Shown in pieces: positions 1 to 8,597 of a DNA stretch of 64,000 bases. The first letter of the stretch is position 1; the number at the start of each line of letters is the position of its first letter. The stretch is from contig AAUX01000001.1 of NCBI GenBank assembly GCA_000168995.1, positions 1,054,001 to 1,118,000 of the forward strand. Direction: 5' to 3'. This DNA is from Methylophilales bacterium HTCC2181 (GTDB lineage: Bacteria > Pseudomonadota > Gammaproteobacteria > Burkholderiales > Methylophilaceae). Below the pieces are notes generated by a model. That model saw only the letters and a program-made list of their open reading frames with translations. It was not told where the DNA came from and did no database searches. Both the position numbers and the translations under genes were made by a program.

Positions 1-161
1 TATGATGGGTGGGGCTCGATACCCTCCCCTTTAATCTTGCATGGAGGAACTAGTAAGTTTTGGAAATTGGGGGGGTTTTATCTGTCTCGAGAGCCTAGCA
101 GTTTAACAATCAATGGGTTAGTGATGGGTATTGTTGATGCAAAAAAAACATCCATACAAAG
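1..161. other. left flank outside the island repeat, no gene seen
   Basis: This stretch lies outside the 57-base repeat that bounds the island. I see no convincing coding frame, RNA gene or integrase fragment in it. It is G-rich at the far left (a GGGTGGGG tract) and has a G-run near 70-76. If the island inserted once, this is the ancestral sequence downstream of tRNA-Pro; if elements inserted in tandem, it is the end of a neighbouring element. The sequence shown cannot decide between the two. Confidence 0.4.
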
Positions 162-218
162 TGATTTAATTGGTCGGGACGGTGAGATTCGAACTCACGA
201 CCCCATGCACCCCATGCA
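162..218 (-). repeat. attachment-site repeat, distal copy (partial tRNA-Pro 3' end)
   Basis: A 57-base stretch identical base for base to 22334-22390. It contains the 3' half of tRNA-Pro(GGG) in minus orientation: the CCA end at 171-173, the T arm, and the anticodon arm up to the start of its 5' strand, plus nine bases beyond the CCA. The rest of the tRNA (D arm and 5' acceptor strand) is missing, and the sequences diverge right after 218. This is the usual footprint of site-specific integration into a tRNA 3' end, so this copy is the distal island boundary. Confidence 0.93.
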
Positions 219-306
219 AGTGAATCTAATTATTATCAAATACCAATCTAAATCAATATAATATTTTTTACTTATAATTGGTTTACGTGCTGATGAAGAT
301 AAACAA

Positions 307-1455
307 TTAAATTTTATGGGGTGACCTTATTGTATATTCGTTTTTTTCGAGCTTATAAGGACTCTTGTTCGCAAAATGTCCTTTTCCACCATTAGCAAAA
401 TCAATATCTTTCTCAATTGCAATCCATTTTCTGTTATTTTTTTCTGCGACAAAGCCAGTTACAGATGAGCCTGCAAAGGGGTCTAAAATTAAGTCATTTT
501 CATTAGTTAAAAAGCGAATAAAATAATCAGGTATTGCATAAGGGAATCTTGCTGGATGGATTTTAAGTCCATATTTTTTGCAGTAATCAAAATAAGGTCC
601 ACATGATGCTGCATTTGATGCGACTATTAAGTTAGGGGGTATTGAGCCTCCATGGTTGATGCTAAAGTGTGATTTGGAGAGCTTATGTCCTGATGGACGT
701 GTTCCTTTGTTATAAAAACCATTAGATAAAACCGAAAGCATTGATTCAGAGTATGAGGTTAATATTTTTTTATTATTAGCTTTGGGGTTTGGTGTTTTTG
801 AAAGCCACCATATGCAATTTACTGCGTCTTTTACTCGAACTCTTTTAACGGTGACCCATTCGGCTGGGGAAGGTAATTTACTAGGATTCCACCAGTAATG
901 TTCTTGGCATAGATAGAATCCATATTCCTCGCAAAGCATTTGAAGTAATTTAAAATGATATAAAGATCTCGCGGGAATGCCTTTAGACCAAACACCCTGA
1001 ATATCAATAACTAGACTTCCATCATCAGCGAGTACTTGATTAAATGACTCTGCAAAGGATCTAAACCAATCACAGTAATTTTCAGAATTTTCGTTACCAT
1101 ACGATTTTTTACTTAATAAGCCAAAAGGAGGCGACGTTACAATTAAGTTAACACTTTTTTTGTTTTCAGCCTTTGCCATCCACTTCAATGAATCACCACA
1201 AATTATTTTTCCGAGGTCTGTTTTATGAATCGTTTTAAGTCTGGGTGATGGCTCCTGTTTTCTTATAGTTTTTTTTGGATTTAAATTATTGTGCAAAGAC
1301 AGAAGATAGTCTTTAATGTTAGTAAATCCTGCTATTTTTGCATCAATTAATAATTTAGAATATTCTTGATTGGAAAAGGAAATATTTCCGGTTTGCGTAT
1401 CTTTTGTTTTAGATTTCAATTCGATCCCTTTTAAACCATAAATTATCATGCTCAT
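307..1455 (-). CDS. beta-class site-specific DNA methyltransferase (N4-cytosine or N6-adenine type)
   Basis: Transfers a methyl group from S-adenosylmethionine to an exocyclic amino group of a base in DNA. The catalytic motif TSPPFG lies in the N-terminal third and the SAM-binding motif DPFAGSSVTG near the C-terminus; this IV-before-I order is the beta class. The frame opens at a TTG at 1479, but the ATG at 1453-1455 has a GGAG about ten bases upstream and is preferred, giving about 382 residues. Its start overlaps the end of the upstream gene by 47 bases, so the two are probably translationally coupled. It is the last gene of the six-gene operon and could mark self DNA for it. The recognition sequence cannot be read from the protein. 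Confidence 0.85.
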   Translation of the reverse strand: MSMIIYGLKGIELKSKTKDTQTGNISFSNQEYSKLLIDAKIAGFTNIKDYLLSLHNNLNPKKTIRKQEPSPRLKTIHKTDLGKIICGDSLKWMAKAENKKSVNLIVTSPPFGLLSKKSYGNENSENYCDWFRSFAESFNQVLADDGSLVIDIQGVWSKGIPARSLYHFKLLQMLCEEYGFYLCQEHYWWNPSKLPSPAEWVTVKRVRVKDAVNCIWWLSKTPNPKANNKKILTSYSESMLSVLSNGFYNKGTRPSGHKLSKSHFSINHGGSIPPNLIVASNAASCGPYFDYCKKYGLKIHPARFPYAIPDYFIRFLTNENDLILDPFAGSSVTGFVAEKNNRKWIAIEKDIDFANGGKGHFANKSPYKLEKNEYTIRSPHKI

Positions 1456-3835
1456 CGTATTTAAACTCCATATCAGCAAGCTGTGAAATTAATTGGCCCA
1501 TTTGAGGTTTTCTTTTAATAAGCTGTTCAACTTGTAATTCTATATTTTTCCGTGAAATACCAAATTTACTAATATTAATCACTACTTTTTTAAGAGCATT
1601 AAATGATGAGATCTTGTTACGGACAACATAATCCTGTGTTAAGAAAAGTCCATGATCTCCGTCATCTTTGCCCACCCTTAAACGAGGAATAAGGTAAGCA
1701 CTTCTTTCAAGGATTGAAAATAATAAATTGATATTACCAATAAATTGCTTTAAGTCATTATCATCTCGAATTAGCATAGTAATTTCTTCTATGCCTAAAC
1801 CTCTTTTGTATTCCATTGAATTACGAACTTCGGATCTAGACAACAAAGCTTTTACTTTGTTGATGATAATCATTAGTTTCTCAACATTAAGTTTGGCATG
1901 TGTATCTATTAGCATCCATTTAACTTTTGGCAAATTATACTTTCTAACAAGACTTTTTCTCTTCCGCCCCTTTTTATCAATGCTAACTTTTTCTATTTTT
2001 TCATCATTCTCAAGTCTAAAATCCTCTCTGAAAGGAACGATTCGTCCCCAATTATGTATTTGAAAATTTTTAGAAATGTTAGTTCTTAAGCTCATATATT
2101 TTTTTATTTCAGCAAGGCTTAAAGGGACTTCTGAATTTTCCAGTGCCTCAATTACAAGATCCGATTGAACAACAGTGTTTGGTAGATTGCCCTTCACTGA
2201 AAACATAAATCTATTAAGATTATATTTATTACTATTTTGAACTATAGCCTTAATTCCATATTGATCTATTCTATTCTTGCACTGCAACCTATCAAATTCA
2301 TAAGTATTTTTAAGTTGTTCTAAGATTTCAGAACAAATATATTGTTTTGAACCCGATTGATCTGTTTCTTTTAGAATAAAATCTTCTATAATTTTAATAT
2401 CAGAACCTATAAAATTGAAATGCTTAAATAGTCCATATTCATTGTCAGGGAAGAGATAGAATTCACAGGCTTCCTTTTGATTTTTACTGATTAATAAGTT
2501 ATCTAATGTTCTCTGCGTACCGGTAAATCCAATCATTGGGCTGATAGCCTGTTCATATATCTTTTCTTTAGACATTGGTTTTTTTGAATTATTAAAAATT
2601 GTATCTAAAACAGCTTTTGCTGTACCTCTACGGCCTTTGAAGGAGAAAGTCTCTACAGCACTTCTAGCAGTGTCTAATAATTCAGGCGCATTGGGTAGTT
2701 TAGTATTAAGTAATAATTCAATATCATATTCTTTTACAGAAGAAATATAAGATGCTATTTCATAAACAATGTTATCAAATTCATCGTTGAGATCAGAAAT
2801 CACATCTTTTTGTTGAACTTCAAAACATTTGTTTTTATTATTTTTATTGAACTCCAACATTTTTTTTATTATCCAGGGTTTTGTTTCAACTCCTCTGAAC
2901 CATGGATCATAATTTGGCAAATCTTTTATACCTACTGGAATAATTTTATTTTTTCTTATCTGGGTAATTTTTTGATCTATAGAAGCAGAAATGGTAGTTA
3001 TTTGATTTAACTTTATTACTTTAGCTTCAATTTGCCTTATACGTTCGCGAGTCACTCCTAATTTCTCACCAATCTCCTCTAAAGTTTTTGGTTTATCCCT
3101 AAGTCCAATTCGATGAAAAAAAGCAGATGAATATTTATCTTTTATATGTGGGTGCTGGCTTATTGATTCAATTAAATCAAAAATAGTCCCATTGCTAGTC
3201 TCGGTAGGATTTAAAAGTTTTTTTTTTAAAACTTGCTCATTGGCTAATTTAGAAATGGAATCTATTATTAGCTTCAACGATCTCCTTCCTAAATTATCTA
3301 TTCTTAATAATTCTGTATCGCTTAATTTCAATAAATCTTCAATCTTATCTATCCCTCTAGACCTCAAACAATTTGTTGATCTTATATCTAAATCAAGAAC
3401 AACAACATCTAGCTCAAGCTTGTTATTTGACATATTGAATCGTGATCCCAGTGATCCTATTGGAAATTCAACATTTTGTTCTATTTCATTTAATGCTTTA
3501 CCCTCAATGCGCGTATTAAGATCTAGAAATGCAATTAAAAATGGATTTTCTTCATGTTCACTTTCAAACTCAAACAAAGTTGTAGATTCGGGTATTAATC
3601 TTCCTAAAGAAAATTTTGCTGACGCTGAGATAATAGACTTATCCAAAAATTCTTCAAATAAATTTTTCAAGAATCTATTGTCTGGTCTGATTAGTCCTAC
3701 ATCTAAGTATATAAAACCAAGCTCACTTGAAAGATCGTATTTGTTATTAAACTGATCAAAATCTTCAAAAACATCGACAAAGAAAGAATTATCCTCATCT
3801 AGTCTCTTACAAAGATATATTTTTAGGTTCTTCAA
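1409..3835 (-). CDS. large protein with RNA polymerase alpha-CTD-like and sigma region 4-like segments
   Basis: 808 residues from a TTG start just downstream of the previous gene, preceded by AGGTAAAG. Residues about 146-195 read like the C-terminal domain of the RNA polymerase alpha subunit (IRSTNCLRSRGI, then NLGRRSLKLI). Residues about 240-278 read like a sigma-70 region 4.2 helix-turn-helix (TLEEIGEKLGVTRERIRQIE). Later stretches, for example around KKPMSKEKIYEQ and VPLSLAEIKKYM, look like further winged-helix units. I recognise no catalytic motif. The segments bind promoter DNA in RNA polymerase; here they suggest a DNA-binding subunit or regulator of the defence operon. The function is unknown, and the domain reading is by eye. 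Confidence 0.75.
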   Translation of the reverse strand: MKNLKIYLCKRLDEDNSFFVDVFEDFDQFNNKYDLSSELGFIYLDVGLIRPDNRFLKNLFEEFLDKSIISASAKFSLGRLIPESTTLFEFESEHEENPFLIAFLDLNTRIEGKALNEIEQNVEFPIGSLGSRFNMSNNKLELDVVVLDLDIRSTNCLRSRGIDKIEDLLKLSDTELLRIDNLGRRSLKLIIDSISKLANEQVLKKKLLNPTETSNGTIFDLIESISQHPHIKDKYSSAFFHRIGLRDKPKTLEEIGEKLGVTRERIRQIEAKVIKLNQITTISASIDQKITQIRKNKIIPVGIKDLPNYDPWFRGVETKPWIIKKMLEFNKNNKNKCFEVQQKDVISDLNDEFDNIVYEIASYISSVKEYDIELLLNTKLPNAPELLDTARSAVETFSFKGRRGTAKAVLDTIFNNSKKPMSKEKIYEQAISPMIGFTGTQRTLDNLLISKNQKEACEFYLFPDNEYGLFKHFNFIGSDIKIIEDFILKETDQSGSKQYICSEILEQLKNTYEFDRLQCKNRIDQYGIKAIVQNSNKYNLNRFMFSVKGNLPNTVVQSDLVIEALENSEVPLSLAEIKKYMSLRTNISKNFQIHNWGRIVPFREDFRLENDEKIEKVSIDKKGRKRKSLVRKYNLPKVKWMLIDTHAKLNVEKLMIIINKVKALLSRSEVRNSMEYKRGLGIEEITMLIRDDNDLKQFIGNINLLFSILERSAYLIPRLRVGKDDGDHGLFLTQDYVVRNKISSFNALKKVVINISKFGISRKNIELQVEQLIKRKPQMGQLISQLADMEFKYDEHDNLWFKRDRIEI

Positions 3836-3837
3836 CT

Positions 3838-4206
3838 TTACCTATTAGAAATTAATTCCGAAATATCAAGCCCGTAGTTTTCTTTATTAATTTGAGCTAA
3901 ATCTTTAATGCCAGCCTCGGCTAATGCTTGCATGAACTCCACAAGCCTATCACTTTCTTGTGGGGCTTTTGGGTGAAGAAACTTAACTGCATCTCGAAGC
4001 TCATTGACTGGATCTAAGTTGCCAATCGCATACTTAGTCTTTTTTTTACCAGTAACCTCAATAGGTGAAAGCTCTTTATCTATGGCGTAAGCAATAGCAA
4101 ACTTATAACCATCCATTGCTTCAGAAAAATAACCTGAAGCAACAAAATCGTTTAAATGTGAATCATTTTCTGAAGAAAGGGATACTGTAACGTTTGTTTT
4201 TCCCAT
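3838..4206 (-). CDS. small Dnd-associated-type protein
   Basis: 122 residues with an ATG start and a good AAGGT ribosome binding site; the upstream gene ends three bases before it. The N-terminal part (VSLSSENDSHLNDFV) and the following FSEAMDGYKFAIAYAI resemble, from memory, small proteins that sit next to dndD in DNA-modification islands (DndE or the dnd-associated protein 4 type). The resemblance is weak and the exact family is not established. Its position directly behind the DndD-like ATPase, with almost no gap, argues that the two products work together. There is no signal peptide or membrane segment, so it is cytoplasmic. Confidence 0.6.
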   Translation of the reverse strand: MGKTNVTVSLSSENDSHLNDFVASGYFSEAMDGYKFAIAYAIDKELSPIEVTGKKKTKYAIGNLDPVNELRDAVKFLHPKAPQESDRLVEFMQALAEAGIKDLAQINKENYGLDISELISNR

Positions 4207-4208
4207 GT

Positions 4209-6176
4209 TTATACCTTTTTAATGTATGAGTTTTTTGAATCATTAGTCAACAAGACCTCATATTGACAACCTATTATACTTTTGATGTTAATAAGGTCAT
4301 CCAGTCCAATTTCACCATCATGATGCAGAAGAATTAATTGAGTAGTAAGATCAGGAAGTGTTTTTAATATATTTTTTCGATGTGTTTTATCCAATCTACC
4401 AAAAGGTGTATCCATAAGAATTGGTCTTATCTCAGTTCCTACTTGGGATAGGGCGCTAATAAGTGATAACGCTACGACCTGCGAGGCTCCTGCACTCCTT
4501 ATTTGGACGACACCCTCCTCTGACATAATTGATAGTCCATAATTATCGTTAATTTGCAGGGACTGGTAATTTTTACGGTTAACCATCCTAAGGAAATTTT
4601 CTGATGCTACCTGCTCAACTTTTTCTTTCAATTCATCTCGTAAAGTGACCGTACTTTCTTTAAAGGCATTTCCAATCTTTTCATAAATTTCAAACTTTTG
4701 TTTTGCAGTAATTCCTTGGGCAATTACATTGACTGAATCATTACTTAAATCACGCGTTAGAGCTTGAATTTGGGTATCAAACTCAACTTTCTTAGCTTCT
4801 TCTGTGCGAATTTTATCCCTTAACTCTTCCTCGTGACCCTTCAAGCGACCTAATCTTTCCAGTTTCTTTTGCATAGCCTTGAAAACATCGTCTGGTAACA
4901 TTCCTTCCATAAAGTTATCAAGTTTTGTTTCTTGTTCCTGAATGGTAACCCTAGCATTTTTTCTCTCTTCAATAATTTCACTTATATTTTTATTACCCGT
5001 ATCGTCTAGGATCTTTTTTAGACTCTGGCTCTTAGTGAAATTTGAATTATCAAGTGATTTTATATGGTCATTAACCTCTTGTATTTTTTGTTTTAATTCA
5101 TCTTGGAACTTATTTATATCAAGGGGTGAATTCGAACAAAGTGAGCATGAATTGTTTTGAATTAGGTCATTTAATTTTTCTTGCTCATATTCTAATCGAC
5201 CTAGCTTTTTATAATAATTCTGTTCTGTATCCTCTTTACTAACTTCATTTTCTTTTTTAAGTATTTTCTGTTTTAGTAAAAATTTCCAAGCATATTTTGT
5301 TGCTTCCTTCTCTTCCTTCTCAATATTTGCTAAATCACTTCTAAGCCTTTTTAATTCAATTTTATCGGCCTGATATTTGACATTGTTACTAATTTGATCT
5401 TCAATACTTGAGGTTTCCTTTTCAATATCGATTATTTTCTCTTGTGTCTCTTTTTGTTCTTCATTAAGCATATTTATAGCATTATCAGATTCTTTTTTAA
5501 GCGTATTTATTTTGTCAATTTGCGCTAATATTTGTTTATCCACATTATTTGCAGACCTATCCTTTTGAACTTCTTTTTCAGCCTCTTTCCTCAATAGTGC
5601 AATATCATTAAACCCGTTAATTAATGCTGGCACTCCAAGTACTTTTTCGATATCTTCTTTAAGTTTTTTTCCTTCGTCACCTTCTTGTAATAGTTTGTCA
5701 TATTCATCAAGAAGCTCTCCATCAAATAGCGAGAAGTTTGCAATTGCCTCAGGTAGCATTTGATTTATCACTTCCTCCTGTTGTGTTTTTGATTGTATTG
5801 CTCCATCTTTCCAAAATGTACTATGTTCTTCAAAATCAGAATCTATAATGGGTTCATGAGATCCTTTATTTTTAAAATCACGATTCAGTCGATATGCACT
5901 TCCTTGGTGATCAAAATTTAGCTCTACGCAACATGAATAATCTTTATTTGCGTGAGCAGACCAATTTAAAATATTTTTGTAAGAAATTTTAATGCCTTTG
6001 TTTTTTATATTTCCGTATAGGCACCACTGAATAGCTCTGCCAATCGACGTTTTTCCATTCGTATTTTGACCATCAACTAATGTAACTTTTTTAGATTGAT
6101 CGGTTGAAAAATTTATTTCGCTTTCATCTCCTAGGAAAGGCATGAAATTTCTAAATTTTATAGATTTTAGAATCAA
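4209..6176 (-). CDS. DndD-like SMC/Rad50-type ATPase
   Basis: 655 residues. An N-terminal Walker A (GQNTNGKTS, near residue 40), a long charged coiled-coil middle with a zinc-hook CSLC near residue 345, and a C-terminal Walker B/D-loop (ILMDTPFGRLDK) give the Rad50/SMC layout. The FSLFDGELLDEY segment is typical of the DndD branch, whose ATPase works with DNA phosphorothioation enzymes. The start is TTG at 6174-6176 with GAGGT seven bases upstream; no ATG fits as well. It is the central ATPase of the operon. DndC and DndB, normal partners in phosphorothioation, are not in the window, so sulfur chemistry should not be assumed. Confidence 0.85.
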   Translation of the reverse strand: MILKSIKFRNFMPFLGDESEINFSTDQSKKVTLVDGQNTNGKTSIGRAIQWCLYGNIKNKGIKISYKNILNWSAHANKDYSCCVELNFDHQGSAYRLNRDFKNKGSHEPIIDSDFEEHSTFWKDGAIQSKTQQEEVINQMLPEAIANFSLFDGELLDEYDKLLQEGDEGKKLKEDIEKVLGVPALINGFNDIALLRKEAEKEVQKDRSANNVDKQILAQIDKINTLKKESDNAINMLNEEQKETQEKIIDIEKETSSIEDQISNNVKYQADKIELKRLRSDLANIEKEEKEATKYAWKFLLKQKILKKENEVSKEDTEQNYYKKLGRLEYEQEKLNDLIQNNSCSLCSNSPLDINKFQDELKQKIQEVNDHIKSLDNSNFTKSQSLKKILDDTGNKNISEIIEERKNARVTIQEQETKLDNFMEGMLPDDVFKAMQKKLERLGRLKGHEEELRDKIRTEEAKKVEFDTQIQALTRDLSNDSVNVIAQGITAKQKFEIYEKIGNAFKESTVTLRDELKEKVEQVASENFLRMVNRKNYQSLQINDNYGLSIMSEEGVVQIRSAGASQVVALSLISALSQVGTEIRPILMDTPFGRLDKTHRKNILKTLPDLTTQLILLHHDGEIGLDDLINIKSIIGCQYEVLLTNDSKNSYIKKV

Positions 6177-6179
6177 TCT

Positions 6180-6374
6180 TTATACCTCTTTCAATGCTGT
6201 TAATATCAGTTTCTCTAATTCTCTATGAACATTTGCTCTTTCAACATTTTCTTTATATTGATTTCTTTCTTCAATTTTATATATTTTTACCAAAACTTCT
6301 TCTGGTAATCTAGTGTTTTGTTTTTTAGCAGCTTCTATAAAAGCTTTTAGTGCCATATTATTTTCATCACCCAT
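6180..6374 (-). CDS. 64-residue small protein of the DNA-modification operon
   Basis: A short, charged, probably all-helical protein with an ATG start behind GAGGTG. It lies between the helicase and ATPase genes, with a three-base gap to the latter. Small proteins of this kind, with a KIYKIEERNQ-like central segment, are recurrent next to DndD-type ATPases in DNA-modification clusters (recalled, not searched). No catalytic residues are evident; a bridging or adaptor role between helicase and ATPase would be a guess. Coding status is supported by the ribosome binding site, tight spacing and shared direction. Confidence 0.7.
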   Translation of the reverse strand: MGDENNMALKAFIEAAKKQNTRLPEEVLVKIYKIEERNQYKENVERANVHRELEKLILTALKEV

Positions 6375-6401
6375 TTGTCACCTCGAATTATTTATTTATA
6401 A

Positions 6402-8522
6402 TTATTCAATATTTCCATTTAGGTTTTCTTCTATTCTATTGAAATCAACCCCAAGGTCAATCATATGTTTTTTTATTCTCATTCCTGAATCCGTATTAAT
6501 AGCGTAACCAGAAAACTCTAATGCTCGTTTTAATTCACTTTGAACTAGGGATAGCTGATCAGGCTCATCTTCAATAGTTACAGGTGAAACTAATGCATCA
6601 TGAATTTCTGCTATATGCTTACCTTCATAAATTCTTAATACTCTGCCTCTTCTTTGAATAAACTGTCGAGGGTTTTGTGTTGACGCTAAGATTAATGCAT
6701 GTGATACAGATGGAATATCTACCCCCTCATCTAAGCAATTAATTGCAACCATGACAGTTGAATTATTTGAAAAGTATTTTAAAACTTGCTCCTTATCATC
6801 CTCCATATTTGAATAATAAGAAATCACATCTATGTCCATCCCAATTAAAATCTCTTTTACACTTTGTAGCTGATCTTGATCCTCACAGTAAATAATCCAT
6901 TTTTGAGTTTTCTCATAGAATTTTTTCATTACCTCTACTACAACCTTTAGTTTAGATTTAGATTTTTTAGCAATTCGGGATCTTTGTATTAAGTACATCT
7001 TTGCTCTATCAGATAATACAAATGGTTTATTATTATGATTTGTTTTTGCAATTTCTTTTCTAATTTTATTCGTTTCTTCTTTCCATTGTTCAGATTCATC
7101 TGGTAATAGATGTATTATGTGTGGATGATATTTGTATTGGGTTAATCTAGGCGGGTCAGATTTCAGCGCATCGTATATAGTGAAAACTGGATCAATTATT
7201 TTTTCAAAATAATTAAAAATCTTTTCTGTCCCTTCATCATCACCATATCTTTCTGGAGTTGCAGATAAACCCAATTTTTTCTTTGAATTAATAGATAGAA
7301 CGGTCGAATTTTTTGGGCTTCCAATTTGATGCACTTCATCAGCTATTAAGCATAAGTTTTCTGCCTTGTTCATTCTATAGATAAATAAAGGATCTGCAGC
7401 AGTCTGCATTGTTGCGAGAATTATTCTTTTACCTGATGACGATGCAGAAACAAAATCTCCCAGTGTGTCCTTCCACTTGGTGTTTTTATCACCGGCTAAT
7501 AAAATTGCAGGGGAATCAATTTCTAATTTTATTTCTTTCTGCCATTGCTTAAACAATAATGAACTAGGAACTAATATTAACACTGGGGAACTTGTTTTAA
7601 GGTGGCTGTCCATTACCTTCAAAGCTGTTACAGTTTTACCGCTCCCTGTTGCATGTTTGAATATACCCACACAATTATTATTCTCCCAATTCTTAATTGC
7701 TTCTTTTTGATGCATAAATAAATTATCAATTTTTTTTGATACTGGAACTATATTTTCTTGTTCGTTATTTTTAGGGAGTTTGTTTTTTCTGTGAATTTTA
7801 TTTTTGTCTATATGGTCTATGTCACTCTCAGAAATTTTTAATAATTTTCTGGAGTATGCTTCTAGAAAATCTACTGTTTCAATTTCATTATTTTTTCCAT
7901 TCCACAGCAAATTAAATTCGTTTTGATGTCTTTTCGTTGCTCTGGCTTCATACTCACTACACCAGCTTCGCTTAACTTCAATGCTTTCATAATTCCCGTC
8001 TTCTGCCCACCCAGCATATGTCTCATTGGAAGAACCGGTAAAAGAGCATAAATTATTATTAGCGTCTTCAAATATACCTAGTTTTGAATGATAGAGGTTT
8101 CGTTCTCCACTTAAATAATTAAGTTCCGCAATTTTAATTTCCATGGCTCCACATGAAATGAGTGTAGCTAAGACTTTAATATTATAATTTTCATCAGCTT
8201 CATCCATCATTCTATCTAAAGCTGTATCAATAGACCCATGAATTACTTTATTAATTGTTGTGTAACCTTTTTTTATCGCTTCACTGTCTTCTTGGGTTAT
8301 GTTGGGTGAACAAAGAACATAAATCCTACCTCCACGCTTTGCAAAATCAACTATTTCAGGGCCAATAATTAAAAATACTGTCGAGTCAAAATAGCCTACC
8401 GCTCTAAAATATTTAGTTGAGTTTTCGATACATGGGATATAAAATTCTTCAATGACGTCATCAGATGGCTTTGCATAGCCTTCCTCTTTAATAGGTAATG
8501 ATGATAAATTTCTTATAGGCAC
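6402..8522 (-). CDS. PLD-nuclease/DEAD-like helicase fusion, restriction-type effector
   Basis: 706 residues from a GTG start with AGGA nine bases upstream. The N-terminal 230 residues are phospholipase-D-like, with HSK at 145-147 and GSSNET at 163-168. The rest is a superfamily 2 helicase: Walker A ATGSGKT (291-297), DEVH box (395-398), SATPE (420-424), and QFIQRRGRVLR near 620. This layout matches the restriction helicases linked to DNA phosphorothioation systems and many type III-like translocases. Only one HxK is evident, so the nuclease would need dimerisation to form an active site. It is the first gene of the operon, and the AT-rich 75 bases upstream probably hold its promoter. Likely role: recognising and cutting or unwinding invading DNA. 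Confidence 0.85.
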   Translation of the reverse strand: MPIRNLSSLPIKEEGYAKPSDDVIEEFYIPCIENSTKYFRAVGYFDSTVFLIIGPEIVDFAKRGGRIYVLCSPNITQEDSEAIKKGYTTINKVIHGSIDTALDRMMDEADENYNIKVLATLISCGAMEIKIAELNYLSGERNLYHSKLGIFEDANNNLCSFTGSSNETYAGWAEDGNYESIEVKRSWCSEYEARATKRHQNEFNLLWNGKNNEIETVDFLEAYSRKLLKISESDIDHIDKNKIHRKNKLPKNNEQENIVPVSKKIDNLFMHQKEAIKNWENNNCVGIFKHATGSGKTVTALKVMDSHLKTSSPVLILVPSSLLFKQWQKEIKLEIDSPAILLAGDKNTKWKDTLGDFVSASSSGKRIILATMQTAADPLFIYRMNKAENLCLIADEVHQIGSPKNSTVLSINSKKKLGLSATPERYGDDEGTEKIFNYFEKIIDPVFTIYDALKSDPPRLTQYKYHPHIIHLLPDESEQWKEETNKIRKEIAKTNHNNKPFVLSDRAKMYLIQRSRIAKKSKSKLKVVVEVMKKFYEKTQKWIIYCEDQDQLQSVKEILIGMDIDVISYYSNMEDDKEQVLKYFSNNSTVMVAINCLDEGVDIPSVSHALILASTQNPRQFIQRRGRVLRIYEGKHIAEIHDALVSPVTIEDEPDQLSLVQSELKRALEFSGYAINTDSGMRIKKHMIDLGVDFNRIEENLNGNIE

Positions 8523-8597
8523 TTACAATATTCCTGAATAAAACTATCCACTTAAATATACTCTTTATTTATCAAAATGATAACCAAGACTACATTG

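Noticed and set aside
37..261. Open frame of 74 codons across the left repeat, containing GRDGEIRTHDPM
   Set aside because: This peptide is the translation of the tRNA-Pro 3' end; it is a well-known false gene signature, and there is no other support for coding.
3192..3755. 187-codon plus-strand frame opposite the sigma4-like gene
   Set aside because: Serine/leucine-rich shadow of an AT-rich coding strand; no ribosome binding site or recognisable motif, and the minus-strand frame is far longer with domain matches.
4209..6176. Calling the operon a standard phosphorothioation system
   Set aside because: The ATPase is DndD-like, but no PAPS-reductase-like DndC, DndB or cysteine desulfurase is in the window, and a DNA methyltransferase is present instead.
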